Shown: piece by piece, positions 1-10,033 of the stretch | How positions within the stretch are numbered: position 1 is the stretch's first letter | Layout of the letters: the number at the start of each line of letters is the position of its first letter | From: Syntrophomonadaceae bacterium | GTDB taxonomy: Bacteria > Bacillota > PH28-bin88 | Direction: 5' to 3' | NCBI GenBank assembly: GCA_018333865.1 | Contig: JAGXSE010000067.1 | Location: 1-53,567, forward strand | DNA: 53,567 bases | Notes under the pieces: generated by a model | The model's database searches: none | Told to the model about the DNA's origin: nothing | The model's input: only the letters and a program-made list of their open reading frames with translations | Made by a program: the position numbers and the translations under genes

Positions 1-231
1 TTTGCGAATACGCCTCATGGTGCGAAGGCCAGCGCCACGATTTATAGCATCGTCGAAACGGCCAAGGAAAATGGCTTAAACCCCTTCACCTACCTGATCT
101 ACTTGTTCGAACAGATGCCTAATATGGATGTCAAAGATCGAGATGCCTTAGACAAACTGCTTCCATGGTCCAACAGCTTGCCGGCCAGGTGCCGGATCAG
201 GAAAATAAGTGACGAAATGCCCGCCTCCTAA
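1..231 (+). CDS. IS66-family transposase, C-terminal fragment
   Basis: Reading frame 1 is open from the first base to a TAA at 229-231 and encodes about 76 residues, so the gene is cut by the window edge. The peptide carries the conserved C-terminal signature of IS66 transposases: an NTPHGAKASATIYSIVETAK stretch, then NGLNPFTYLIYLF and a LLPW motif near the end. IS66 transposases (TnpC) are DDE enzymes that move the element; this part is the helical tail after the catalytic core. An intrinsic terminator overlaps the stop codon. It lies at the leader-distal, oldest end of the CRISPR array, so the element may have truncated or bordered the array. Completeness cannot be judged from here. Confidence 0.85.
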   Translation, partial: FANTPHGAKASATIYSIVETAKENGLNPFTYLIYLFEQMPNMDVKDRDALDKLLPWSNSLPARCRIRKISDEMPAS

Positions 232-248
232 AAAGGCGGGTTATTTTA
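220..248 (+). terminator. Intrinsic terminator of the IS66 transposase gene
   Basis: Inverted arms CCCGCCT (220-226) and AGGCGGG (234-240) are followed by TTATTTT. The hairpin overlaps the transposase stop codon. The remaining ~95 bases before the CRISPR array hold no gene that I can see. Confidence 0.7.
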
Positions 249-342
249 CGCCCACAGACCTGACTCCGCCATTACATTAGGTGGGGAAAGTTTGACGCTC
301 ACGGCGACTTGCCAAAATAGTGCCACGGCTAAAACCATTTAT

Positions 343-3300
343 GTTTCAACCCACGCCCCCGTGTGGGGGGCGACAAGCTCCGCAGACTCAGCTACTTACT
401 CCGCAATTAGTTTCAACCCACGCCCCCGTGTGGGGGGCGACCTGACGCTGGGGCAGGCTTAGTGGTAGTTAACGTTGTTTCAACCCACGCCCCCGTGTGG
501 GGGGCGACTGATTTCGGCAGCTCTCTGCAGTCGCGCATCATTGTTTCAACCCACGCCCCCGTGTGGGGGGCGACGTACCGGGATATGAGGAAATGAAAAA
601 GATGATTGTTTCAACCCACGCCCCCGTGTGGGGGGCGACATTGGTGTTTCGTTTGAATGGGACTCCTACGCGCTGTTTCAACCCACGCCCCCGTGTGGGG
701 GGCGACCAATATACGAATATCTTGCTTGGCTGTCATAGGGGTTTCAACCCACGCCCCCGTGTGGGGGGCGACTCGGGAAATCCTCTATCAGTCAATACCT
801 GTCCGGGTTTCAACCCACGCCCCCGTGTGGGGGGCGACGTTATAAGAATTATATATATAACCATATAATTCCTGTTTCAACCCACGCCCCCGTGTGGGTG
901 GCGACCCCGCTAATCATTGAGATTACCGGGCCGGTGACGTTTCAACCCACGCCCCCGTGTGGGGGGCGACGCATAAGTCAGTCGTTTCCGCGAAGTCATT
1001 GCCAGTTTCAACCCACGCCCCCGTGTGGGGGGCGACGTCAAAGCGTGATGCGGCCCGTTATCGTGCCGGTGTTTCAACCCACGCCCCCGTGTGGGGGGCG
1101 ACGTAATGCGCACTCGACCAGAACAGCCCACGGTACTGTTTCAACCCACGCCCCCGTGTGGGGGGCGACTCAAACCCCCGTTCATTAAGTTCAAATTTCA
1201 AATGTTTCAACCCACGCCCCCGTGTGGGGGGCGACGGACGGGCATACTCAATTGACCGGCAGCGGGCTTGTTTCAACCCACGCCCCCGTGTGGGGGGCGA
1301 CCGCAGTTTTAGTGCTGTTTGGCAAGACAGGCACAGTTTCAACCCACGCCCCCGTGTGGGGGGCGACACTTCCGGCACGATGTCCATCAGCGGGAATTCG
1401 TTGTTTCAACCCACGCCCCCGTGTGGGGGGCGACGGAAACGTGTTGATTATCTTTATAATGTATGTCAGTTTCAACCCACGCCCCCGTGTGGGGGGCGAC
1501 CGTCAACGAGGTCAATTGTTTGAGCAACTTCATTGTTTCAACCCACGCCCCCGTGTGGGGGGCGACGTCAAGGGACTTGCAGACGGAGCTAAAGGACGTT
1601 GTTTCAACCCACGCCCCCGTGTGGGGGGCGACGCGGAGCAACAGTTATCGTCTATATAACGACAAATTGTTTCAACCCACGCCCCCGTGTGGGGGGCGAC
1701 CCTAACTTTTCAAGCGTCTGGATCTGCTTATCAGTTTCAACCCACGCCCCCGTGTGAGGGGCGACCCGTTACCGGCCCGGAATACGACCAGGCAGTAGCC
1801 GTTTCAACCCACGCCCCCGTGTGGGGGGCGACCCAGTGCAATCGTGTTCCACTGCCCAATTGCTAAGTTTCAACCCACGCCCCCGTGTGGGGGGCGACGT
1901 TGTTGAGTTGCCTAACGCTGACTACCTGACCCGTTTCAACCCACGCCCCCGTGTGGGGGGCGACCCGCTGCAGCAACCCGTTCGCCGTGGGCACTTGGGT
2001 TTCAACCCACGCCCCCGTGTGGGGGGCGACGTCGCAGTTTTAGTGCTGTTTGGCAAGACAGGCACAGTTTCAACCCACGCCCCCGTGTGGGGGGCGACTT
2101 GTAGGTGTAACTCCTGCGACGCTTGCGTTGGTGTTTCAACCCACGCCCCCGTGTGGGGGGCGACGCGGAGGCATTTACGTAGCCCTCGCTGCACAGATTG
2201 GTTTCAACCCACGCCCCCGTGTGGGGGGCGACACCAACCCTTGTATGAATTGATTGAACACCATTCTGTTTCAACCCACGCCCCCGTGTGGGGGGCGACG
2301 GCATTTGGAATCTACCAGGGGGTTTGTAATTTGAGTTTCAACCCACGCCCCCGTGTGGGGGGCGACTATTGCCCATTGACAAATGCGGTCAGGAAAGTAA
2401 GGTTTCAACCCACGCCCCCGTGTGGGGGGCGACCTGTAAAAGGTCAGGACTGCTTGCCCATATTATTGTTTCAACCCACGCCCCCGTGTGGGGGGCGACA
2501 TTCTGTATCATGGAACTTTCATCAAGCATCAGTGTTTCAACCCACGCCCCCGTGTGGGGGGCGACCGCCGGGATTATACGGATGCTTTATTTGATGCTTA
2601 TGTTTCAACCCACGCCCCCGTGTGGGGGGCGACACCAATATCATCACCAAGGTTTGCAAGCTTGCCGTTTCAACCCACGCCCCCGTGTGGGGGGCGACCT
2701 CCGTGCTCGTGGCTGTATAAATCATCAAAGAATGTTTCAACCCACGCCCCCGTGTGGGGGGCGACCAATATCGACAGCTCCGTCAGGCACACAGTTTCTG
2801 TTTCAACCCACGCCCCCGTGTGGGGGGCGACCGGCGGAGCTTGGTAAAAGATTGCCGGTGATATAGTTTCAACCCACGCCCCCGTGTGGGGGGCGACCTG
2901 AACAAACATGATTTTGCCGTTCAGCTTCTTTGTTTCAACCCACGCCCCCGTGTGGGGGGCGACTTTAATGGTTAATTGCGTGTTCCCGGTTACAATGGTT
3001 TCAACCCACGCCCCCGTGTGGGGGGCGACCGCTTTTGACCGCATTCGGTTCTTCAATCCATTTTGTTTCAACCCACGCCCCCGTGTGGGGGGCGACGTAC
3101 AGCTTCCCTTTTCGTGGAATGGGTATTTGGTTTCAACCCACGCCCCCGTGTGGGGGGCGACAGGCTTTGTTCCGTAAAATCGGCAAGGATGCTTATGTTT
3201 CAACCCACGCCCCCGTGTGGGGGGCGACTTCGAATTCGAAGTGGAATTGTTCACATTAAGATAGTTTCAACCCACGCCCCCGTGTGGGGGGCGACTCCAA

Positions 3301-6300
3301 GGATTAAGGATAAGACAGGTGCAGTTCAAAGTTTCAACCCACGCCCCCGTGTGGGGGGCGACATGACCCTTCTGCATTGTTTTGTGGATTGGTTGATGTT
3401 TCAACCCACGCCCCCGTGTGGGGGGCGACGGCAGCATCGAAGCCATTGGTGAAACCAGGAAGCTGTTTCAACCCACGCCCCCGTGTGGGGGGCGACTAAC
3501 CAGCTTCTTGAATATTGCTGCATTGGCAATGTTTCAACCCACGCCCCCGTGTGGGGGGCGACTTGAGGGAGCATGTGGTGATACGCATCAGTGCAGAGTT
3601 TCAACCCACGCCCCCGTGTGGGGGGCGACAAAATAGCGGAAAAAATAATGCTTGCAATGCAAAAGTTTCAACCCACGCCCCCGTGTGGGGGGCGACCTGC
3701 CCAGAACTCCGAGTGTGGTACTGTGCTAATGTTTCAACCCACGCCCCCGTGTGGGGGGCGACCCGAGAAAATGCTATTCGACATCACAATAGACACGTTT
3801 CAACCCACGCCCCCGTGTGGGGGGCGACCATGTCTTTTACTGGTCTATATGTAGTTTTCAAAGTTTCAACCCACGCCCCCGTGTGGGGGGCGACCCCATC
3901 TTGAACCAACTTGAACCGCAAATAAAAGGTTTCAACCCACGCCCCCGTGTGGGGGGCGACATTATGTGACTTGTTTTTATGTCCTGATAAAGTTGTTTCA
4001 ACCCACGCCCCCGTGTGGGGGGCGACTCATAGTAGAAATTATCGTTGCTCTTCTGGATTGTTTCAACCCACGCCCCCGTGTGGGGGGCGACGTTGTCAAC
4101 ACAATAATGTGTACTTGCTCTCCTAGTTTCAACCCACGCCCCCGTGTGGGGGGCGACTAAGTCATTATGTAAATGGGGGTTCATATGCCAAGTTTCAACC
4201 CACGCCCCCGTGTGGGGGGCGACGGATGGAGATCTGCACCACCTAGACCATGCCGCAGTTTCAACCCACGCCCCCGTGTGGGGGGCGACATATTTCACAT
4301 ACTGCATGGGGTTGTCCTTAATGTTTCAACCCACGCCCCCGTGTGGGGGGCGACATGTGGAAAACCCAAGCAGCACCCACATGATTGTTGTTTCAACCCA
4401 CGCCCCCGTGTGGGGGGCGACTGTTATCCACCAGGACCATCCAATCTGAATCAGTGTTTCAACCCACGCCCCCGTGTGGGGGGCGACCAGTGGGAAAACC
4501 TGCGGTCACCTTATGTGGTTGGTTTCAACCCACGCCCCCGTGTGGGGGGCGACGTTGGGAAACTGAATGGGGCATCACCAGGGTTTATGTTTCAACCCAC
4601 GCCCCCGTGTGGGGGGCGACAACTACAGGTAATTATGACGTCGCAAATAACACGTTTCAACCCACGCCCCCGTGTGGGGGGCGACTTCATTGAACAGTCC
4701 TTGTTTACCACCTGCAATTGTTTCAACCCACGCCCCCGTGTGGGGGGCGACGGGTTCAACATGGGTTCAAGATAAAGTTCAAGATGTTTCAACCCACGCC
4801 CCCGTGTGGGGGGCGACGTGACAGCATAGGCATAAGCCTAACGGGTAACTTTGTTTCAACCCACGCCCCCGTGTGGGGGGCGACTCATTTTGACCATCAA
4901 CATAAACACCATCTTTATGTTTCAACCCACGCCCCCGTGTGGGGGGCGACGACCACACCCCAGACGGAATTCACGACCTTAACGGTTTCAACCCACGCCC
5001 CCGTGTGGGGGGCGACCATACGGCCCAGAACACTGCACCTGCCCAGTAGGCGTTTCAACCCACGCCCCCGTGTGGGGGGCGACCAAAGTGTTCGACCGGG
5101 CAGGAATCGTATTCAAGGTTTCAACCCACGCCCCCGTGTGGGGGGCGACGCCGAAGTGGAGGGATATACGGGATGTCACAATTGTTTCAACCCACGCCCC
5201 CGTGTGGGGGGCGACATATATCTTCTGTCCTGTTGGTTTGTATGTCATTTGTTTCAACCCACGCCCCCGTGTGGGGGGCGACGCCAACCACAGAACCAGA
5301 ACCAGAACCAGAACCAGTTTCAACCCACGCCCCCGTGTGGGGGGCGACTTTCAGGGCAGTAAACAGTGAATACACACCACAAGTTTCAACCCACGCCCCC
5401 GTGTGGGGGGCGACGTTTCCGGTCCAGACTGTTAAATTCAAGTTCACGGTTTCAACCCACGCCCCCGTGTGGGGGGCGACAACAGAGCGCGCCCAGCGGC
5501 GGCGCTGTATGTCCTGTTTCAACCCACGCCCCCGTGTGGGGGGCGACGTCAATGAACGCCTGGCGTTCTTCGTCGAATCCTTGTTTCAACCCACGCCCCC
5601 GTGTGGGGGGCGACCTCACAAAATCTGTATTGGGTTACTGCGATACAGTTTCAACCCACGCCCCCGTGTGGGGGGCGACCCGGCGGGGCGCGGCTCAGGC
5701 TTGGCTACTGTGAGTTTCAACCCACGCCCCCGTGTGGGGGGCGACGGCGATGCCGGTTGAGGGGGTGCAAGGCGCAGCCGTTTCAACCCACGCCCCCGTG
5801 TGGGGGGCGACCTCGCTGCCACCGACCATGCGCCCTGTCGAAAACGTTTCAACCCACGCCCCCGTGTGGGGGGCGACCTGCCGCTGGATATCGCTCTCAA
5901 CCGGGTCGCCGGGGTTTCAACCCACGCCCCCGTGTGGGGGGCGACGAAGGTGAATCAACTAAAGAAGTTGAAGCACCTGTTTCAACCCACGCCCCCGTGT
6001 GGGGGGCGACAGTCTCCCGCTACGAGCTACACTAGCGCGTCCGTATGTTTCAACCCACGCCCCCGTGTGGGGGGCGACCTCCGCAAATACCGATGAGCGT
6101 AGGCAACACCGAGTTTCAACCCACGCCCCCGTGTGGGGGGCGACTTCATTAAGACATACCCATGCAACAACCCTGATTGTTTCAACCCACGCCCCCGTGT
6201 GGGGGGCGACCAAAAAGCAATATGTTTCGCTTCACCCGCTGATGTTTCAACCCACGCCCCCGTGTGGGGGGCGACCTGGTGGCTGATGGCTTTGCTGATG

Positions 6301-6409
6301 TGATTGTATCGGTTTCAACCCACGCCCCCGTGTGGGGGGCGACGCCTGCCAGAACCGTTCCGCAAGCTGCCATGAGCGTTTCAACCCACGCCCCCGTGTG
6401 GGGGGCGAC
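343..6409 (-). CRISPR. Type I-C CRISPR array, 92 repeats and 91 spacers
   Basis: I counted 92 copies of a 32-bp repeat with a period of 65-68 bp, so spacers are 33-36 bp. On the plus strand each repeat begins GTTTCAACCCACGCCCCC and ends GTGTGGGGGGCGAC. The reverse complement ends in GTTGAAAC, as in type I-C repeats, so crRNA is read from the minus strand. In that RNA CGCCCCC and GGGGGCG form a 7-bp stem around CACAC, and cleavage at the stem base would leave the 11-nt handle TGGGTTGAAAC typical of Cas5d processing. The leader and newest spacers are therefore at the right end, next to cas7. Only two repeats differ: 874-905 (position 26, G to T) and 1734-1765 (position 24, G to A), both in the old half. 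One spacer occurs twice (1302-1335 and 2031-2066). Many short frames across the array are artefacts of the 33/66-bp period. Confidence 0.98.
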
Positions 6410-6602
6410 AGTATACACTTATAACCAATTGATTCCAATAGGTTTATGGAATATTTTTGCGAACCTCCGATTCCCATTGCCTTGGCTACGGCATTTAATT
6501 GCCTTAACGCCCGTCAAAAACAGGCGTGAGGCCGGTTGCGATACACCTGGGAATTTATTGCTCGCTTGGGGTTCGCAAATTTAAACTGTCCCGATTTCTC
6601 TA
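6410..6602 (-). promoter_or_regulatory. CRISPR leader and array promoter
   Basis: This AT-rich gap of 193 bp separates the cas7 stop from the first (newest) repeat. Read on the minus strand it contains TTGGAA (6433-6438), a 17-bp spacer and TATACT (6410-6415), a good sigma-A-type promoter whose -10 box abuts the first repeat. A 10-bp inverted repeat, TTTGCGAACC (6456-6465) against GGTTCGCAAA (6570-6579), encloses most of the leader, and a smaller hairpin lies at about 6508-6528. Such structures may guide spacer integration, but no integration-host-factor role can be shown by eye. Confidence 0.7.
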
Positions 6603-7514
6603 TTATATCTCAATAATTGACACAGCTTCTGGTATCTTATCTTTATTCACAGAAATCGAGTAATCACTGAAATCTCTTGCCGGCTTACTTTCATTTTTTC
6701 GCTTTATAGTAACTGCCTCAAAAAGTTTCTGTACCGGTGCGTCACCCATTTTAGAAGTATGTTCAAAGATAATCAGTTTTCTGGTTCCCATCAACCCGCG
6801 AGCAGCAGAACGGTCATGCTCAAACATGTTTTCAAGCGCCTCCCAGAGAAGCTCTAAATCTCCCTGAGAAAAGCCGGTCTGATTAGCAAAAGGCGCTGAA
6901 ATAAATCCGTGTGCGCGATAGAGCCCGTAAGGAATGGTAAACTTCCTGCCCATCGTGCGGTTATCCCCACCCTGCTCTTCTGCTTCGGTTTTTGTTGTAA
7001 CTGCCATGCGGGTTATGCTGTGCTCAAGGGATACAATAGGGTCTACCGAACGCGCAAATGTAAACTGCACCGGGCCGCGCACCTGCCCTGCATTGGCACC
7101 TGTTGACAAGACGGCTCCAAACGTTCTAATGTCATAAAAATTCTGGCATAAAAACTGCTTTGCTTGATCAATTTCCTTGCCTTGTCCTTGTCCTTTCTTA
7201 TTTCTTTTTTTGCCATCTTCCGGATCGGCAGGAGTTTCTTGCAAATCAATCTTCAGGCTAATGTATGCCTGCTCGATGGTGTCATTTAAAACCGATTTTT
7301 CTTTAATAAAAATACCATAAGGCGGCTGCCCATCTTTTTTTAGACCGATATAATTTCTTATCTTCCTTTTTATGCAAACATCTGTAACTAGCCCGTGTCC
7401 TGTTTCGGCATCCACGCGGGGCAAATTTCCAGCATCCGGGTCCCCATTAGGATTACCGTCTTTTACATCAAAGAAAAACACAAAATCATAGCGCTTCTGG
7501 ATAGAATTATTCAT
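6603..7514 (-). CDS. cas7: Cas7c (Csd2), type I-C Cascade backbone
   Basis: The 303-aa protein has the Csd2/Cas7 N-terminal signature [20 protein letters not shown] followed by [20 protein letters not shown]. Cas7 is the repeated backbone subunit that binds the crRNA spacer in the type I-C Cascade complex; it is expected in six to seven copies. The length is normal for the family. It is the last gene of the cas operon, 25 bp after cas8c, and its stop codon lies 193 bp from the first repeat. The ATG at 7514 has an AAGGG-like ribosome site about ten bases upstream. No missing or broken segment is visible. Confidence 0.96.
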   Translation of the reverse strand: MNNSIQKRYDFVFFFDVKDGNPNGDPDAGNLPRVDAETGHGLVTDVCIKRKIRNYIGLKKDGQPPYGIFIKEKSVLNDTIEQAYISLKIDLQETPADPEDGKKRNKKGQGQGKEIDQAKQFLCQNFYDIRTFGAVLSTGANAGQVRGPVQFTFARSVDPIVSLEHSITRMAVTTKTEAEEQGGDNRTMGRKFTIPYGLYRAHGFISAPFANQTGFSQGDLELLWEALENMFEHDRSAARGLMGTRKLIIFEHTSKMGDAPVQKLFEAVTIKRKNESKPARDFSDYSISVNKDKIPEAVSIIEI

Positions 7515-7539
7515 TTATTACTTGCACCCTTTCTTATTC

Positions 7540-9285
7540 TTATTCTTCTTTTTTAGCAAAAAATTTCTGCCTTTGATGGTAGTATCCGATAGCAAACCTC
7601 CCTTGTTCATGCAATTCAAGATGTGCAGGAAAATCTTTAAGATTGCTCATAATCTCACCCAACAGCCGCTCAAAATTGACTACTCTGCCCTTGTTTTCAA
7701 TTTTTGCCAGATGGTAGTTCTTTAAACGAAACAAATTAGTGAATACGGTTACCGGGGTTGTACATGCGGCACCGTAAAAACGTTCCCGGATAGTGGCGTT
7801 AATACCCGGATTAGCCTCCTCCTGAATCTTTTCAAGCACAGCAAACAATCTCCCAAGTTGATACCCTGTAGAAGGTTGAGAAATATCCAATTCCACACTC
7901 ATCTCCTTTTGATTTATATCTTGATTAAACCTATGGTAACGGTTTAAATAAGCCTTAATCAGTGCCGCTCTAATTGGCTTGACCCTGCTCTCTGTATCGC
8001 TGCGAATGCGCCGAAGCGCTGCCTGAAGTAACGTTGCCGGATAAGGGGTGCCGTTTAGGATAGACTTCATGAAATCGCCCGCCAGATTTGGAGGGATATT
8101 CTCGGTTTTGTCCTGGGTGGCGATATTTACCAGAATACGCCAAATCGAGTAGTACTCCGGCTCTTTTGGCGGTTTAACTATGACAAAATCTTCAAAATAC
8201 TGCTTGATCCGGGTTGCAAACTCAGAGATTGTGCCAACTTGCCAAAACCGGACAGAAATCCGGGCCGCATTTGGGGCAAGCCCTAAGACATAAAATCTGG
8301 TCTTGCCGTCATCTTCATAATAAGCGCCGCTATTCACCGATTCGAAAAGTGCCTTTACTTTTCTCGCTCCTTCATCGGGATTATCTTTTTCAGGCTCCTT
8401 AAAAAATGATGAAAAATCTGACTCAAAAGATGATTCTTTTGCAGACCAGAAAACAGTTGAGGTATCACCGATCAAAAGACGCTGAGATCTTGATTTGAGC
8501 AAGGTATTTAATGCTGTCACATAAGCAAATTCAGATGACTTTATCACCGGAGCATTATAGCCCTGTTCTTTTCCATATGAGTCGTATCCGCTATTCCTTT
8601 GAATCCCTACCAGGCTCTTTGAATCTTTGTTGATTGGTGTGTTACCATGTATTCTTGCGATTACGCCAAATTCACCAGTAACTAAACAAATGCCTGTTCT
8701 TATACTGCTATCTGATCCCTCATCTTCTTCATTTTTATTTAATGAGTCTAAATTGCGGCTGACAAATTCCTGTACTTTTTTTCGACATGGCACTGGAACA
8801 TCTGATACTACCTGAAAGGACATGTTGCGTTGAGTCGATTTTAAGCATTCTTGAATACATGGACTTGCAATAGCCTTTGCCACACCCCCTTTTTCATAAA
8901 ACTGAACAACAGCATTCACACCAACATCTTCCAGCAATTCGTCGGGAAGATTTTTTAGTTCATTAAGCCAAGTATGATGCTGCTTTGCTGATTTCTCATC
9001 TTCAACAGGAAGTCCCAATAAATATCCGATATGGTCCCACAGCAAAAAAGTGGTTTCGTAACTCCTGCTACCCGATCTGACTTTTGACCTCGGAAGCAAA
9101 AATGTTTTGGCAACCAGCTTGTTTCCAATTTTTTCTCTCGTATCTTCGATATTGATGAATTCACCCTTATCATTAATAATTATTAGAAACTGCAACTCTT
9201 TTCTTTCAAAACCCTCCGGGGCAATTTCGCTTTCAGTGTCGGCGATTTTCCTGTCGTAATACTCTTTTAACGCCTGCAATATCAT
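7540..9285 (-). CDS. cas8c: Cas8c (Csd1), type I-C large subunit
   Basis: A 581-aa Csd1-type protein that starts MILQALKEYYDRK and has a KTFLLPRSKVRSGSR region and an SYETTFLLWDHIGYLLGLP-like segment, all usual for Cas8c. Cas8c recognises the PAM and helps recruit Cas3; in several I-C systems an internal start also yields a small Cas11 from the 3' part of this gene. Such an internal start was not identified here. The ATG overlaps the cas5 stop in an ATGA, so the two genes are translationally coupled. The length matches the family and there is no frameshift. Confidence 0.95.
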   Translation of the reverse strand: MILQALKEYYDRKIADTESEIAPEGFERKELQFLIIINDKGEFINIEDTREKIGNKLVAKTFLLPRSKVRSGSRSYETTFLLWDHIGYLLGLPVEDEKSAKQHHTWLNELKNLPDELLEDVGVNAVVQFYEKGGVAKAIASPCIQECLKSTQRNMSFQVVSDVPVPCRKKVQEFVSRNLDSLNKNEEDEGSDSSIRTGICLVTGEFGVIARIHGNTPINKDSKSLVGIQRNSGYDSYGKEQGYNAPVIKSSEFAYVTALNTLLKSRSQRLLIGDTSTVFWSAKESSFESDFSSFFKEPEKDNPDEGARKVKALFESVNSGAYYEDDGKTRFYVLGLAPNAARISVRFWQVGTISEFATRIKQYFEDFVIVKPPKEPEYYSIWRILVNIATQDKTENIPPNLAGDFMKSILNGTPYPATLLQAALRRIRSDTESRVKPIRAALIKAYLNRYHRFNQDINQKEMSVELDISQPSTGYQLGRLFAVLEKIQEEANPGINATIRERFYGAACTTPVTVFTNLFRLKNYHLAKIENKGRVVNFERLLGEIMSNLKDFPAHLELHEQGRFAIGYYHQRQKFFAKKEE

Positions 9286-10016
9286 CCTCTCACCTCAATT
9301 TCCCTACGATCTGTATTTATTGCGCCATTATCGATAATCGCCCTAAAAAACTTCGGTACCGGGTCATTTTCATTTTGTTCATAGTCCATATCGTACAACA
9401 TGAACCCCAAATCACGCGTTTCGTCAATCAAGAGTGCCGGTTCAGCTTTTGAATCCACCAGCTTGAAATCACACGCGAATTCCCGGCAGCCTAAATATGG
9501 ACGATGAAAGCACTGGCCTTTTTTTGCCCGCCGCTCAAACATTGCCGCATATTTTGCTTCAGTTTCATCCATCCGGGTTATCATTGCCGTTTCATGTCCG
9601 TCCGCCCAGAATTCAGTTGAAACAGAGCGGTTTGATTTTCTTTTTTCCAGTGGAATAAAATCAAAATAACCGCGAATCCGATACCTGACATCCCTTAAAA
9701 AAAGCCCTGCCCGTTGTTGACGCGCATCTTCAATAAAAATACCCATCGGCTCATCGCGTTCCCCTGAAAGTTGTTTAGCTGTGGGACCAGGCACCGTTTT
9801 CCCTACTTCATTGCGGCGAACGGATATCCATCTGACCGGATTTAGGACTTCAATTCTTGTTATATTCCAACGGATGGCCGGTTTCCATAAAATGGCCTCA
9901 AAAATAGCCCTGGCCGCCGATGGGGTCATCACATCGTAACTCACTCGCTCTACTTTCATTTCCGGACGTGTAAAACAGGCGTAATCACCCCATACTTCCA
10001 AACACCAATCTCGCAT
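9282..10016 (-). CDS. cas5: Cas5c/Cas5d, pre-crRNA endonuclease of type I-C
   Basis: The 244-aa protein begins MRDWCLEVWGDYACFTRPEM and continues with VERVSYDVMTPSAARAIFEA, the standard start of Cas5d, with the WISVRRNEVG segment further on. In type I-C, which lacks Cas6, Cas5d cuts the pre-crRNA at the 3' base of the repeat hairpin and then holds the 5' handle in Cascade. This fits the repeat hairpin and predicted 11-nt handle seen in the adjacent array. A good ribosome site (AGGGGAGG) precedes the ATG. It lies 17 bp after cas3 and overlaps cas8c by 4 bp. Confidence 0.95.
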   Translation of the reverse strand: MRDWCLEVWGDYACFTRPEMKVERVSYDVMTPSAARAIFEAILWKPAIRWNITRIEVLNPVRWISVRRNEVGKTVPGPTAKQLSGERDEPMGIFIEDARQQRAGLFLRDVRYRIRGYFDFIPLEKRKSNRSVSTEFWADGHETAMITRMDETEAKYAAMFERRAKKGQCFHRPYLGCREFACDFKLVDSKAEPALLIDETRDLGFMLYDMDYEQNENDPVPKFFRAIIDNGAINTDRREIEVRG

Positions 10017-10033
10017 TTTTTGCCTCCCCTTTT

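Noticed and set aside
563-6477. Dozens of open frames with repeated VSTHAPVWGAT or APHTGAWVET blocks
   Set aside because: They are translations of the CRISPR repeat and spacers; frames stay open because the repeat contains no stop codon and the period is near a multiple of three.
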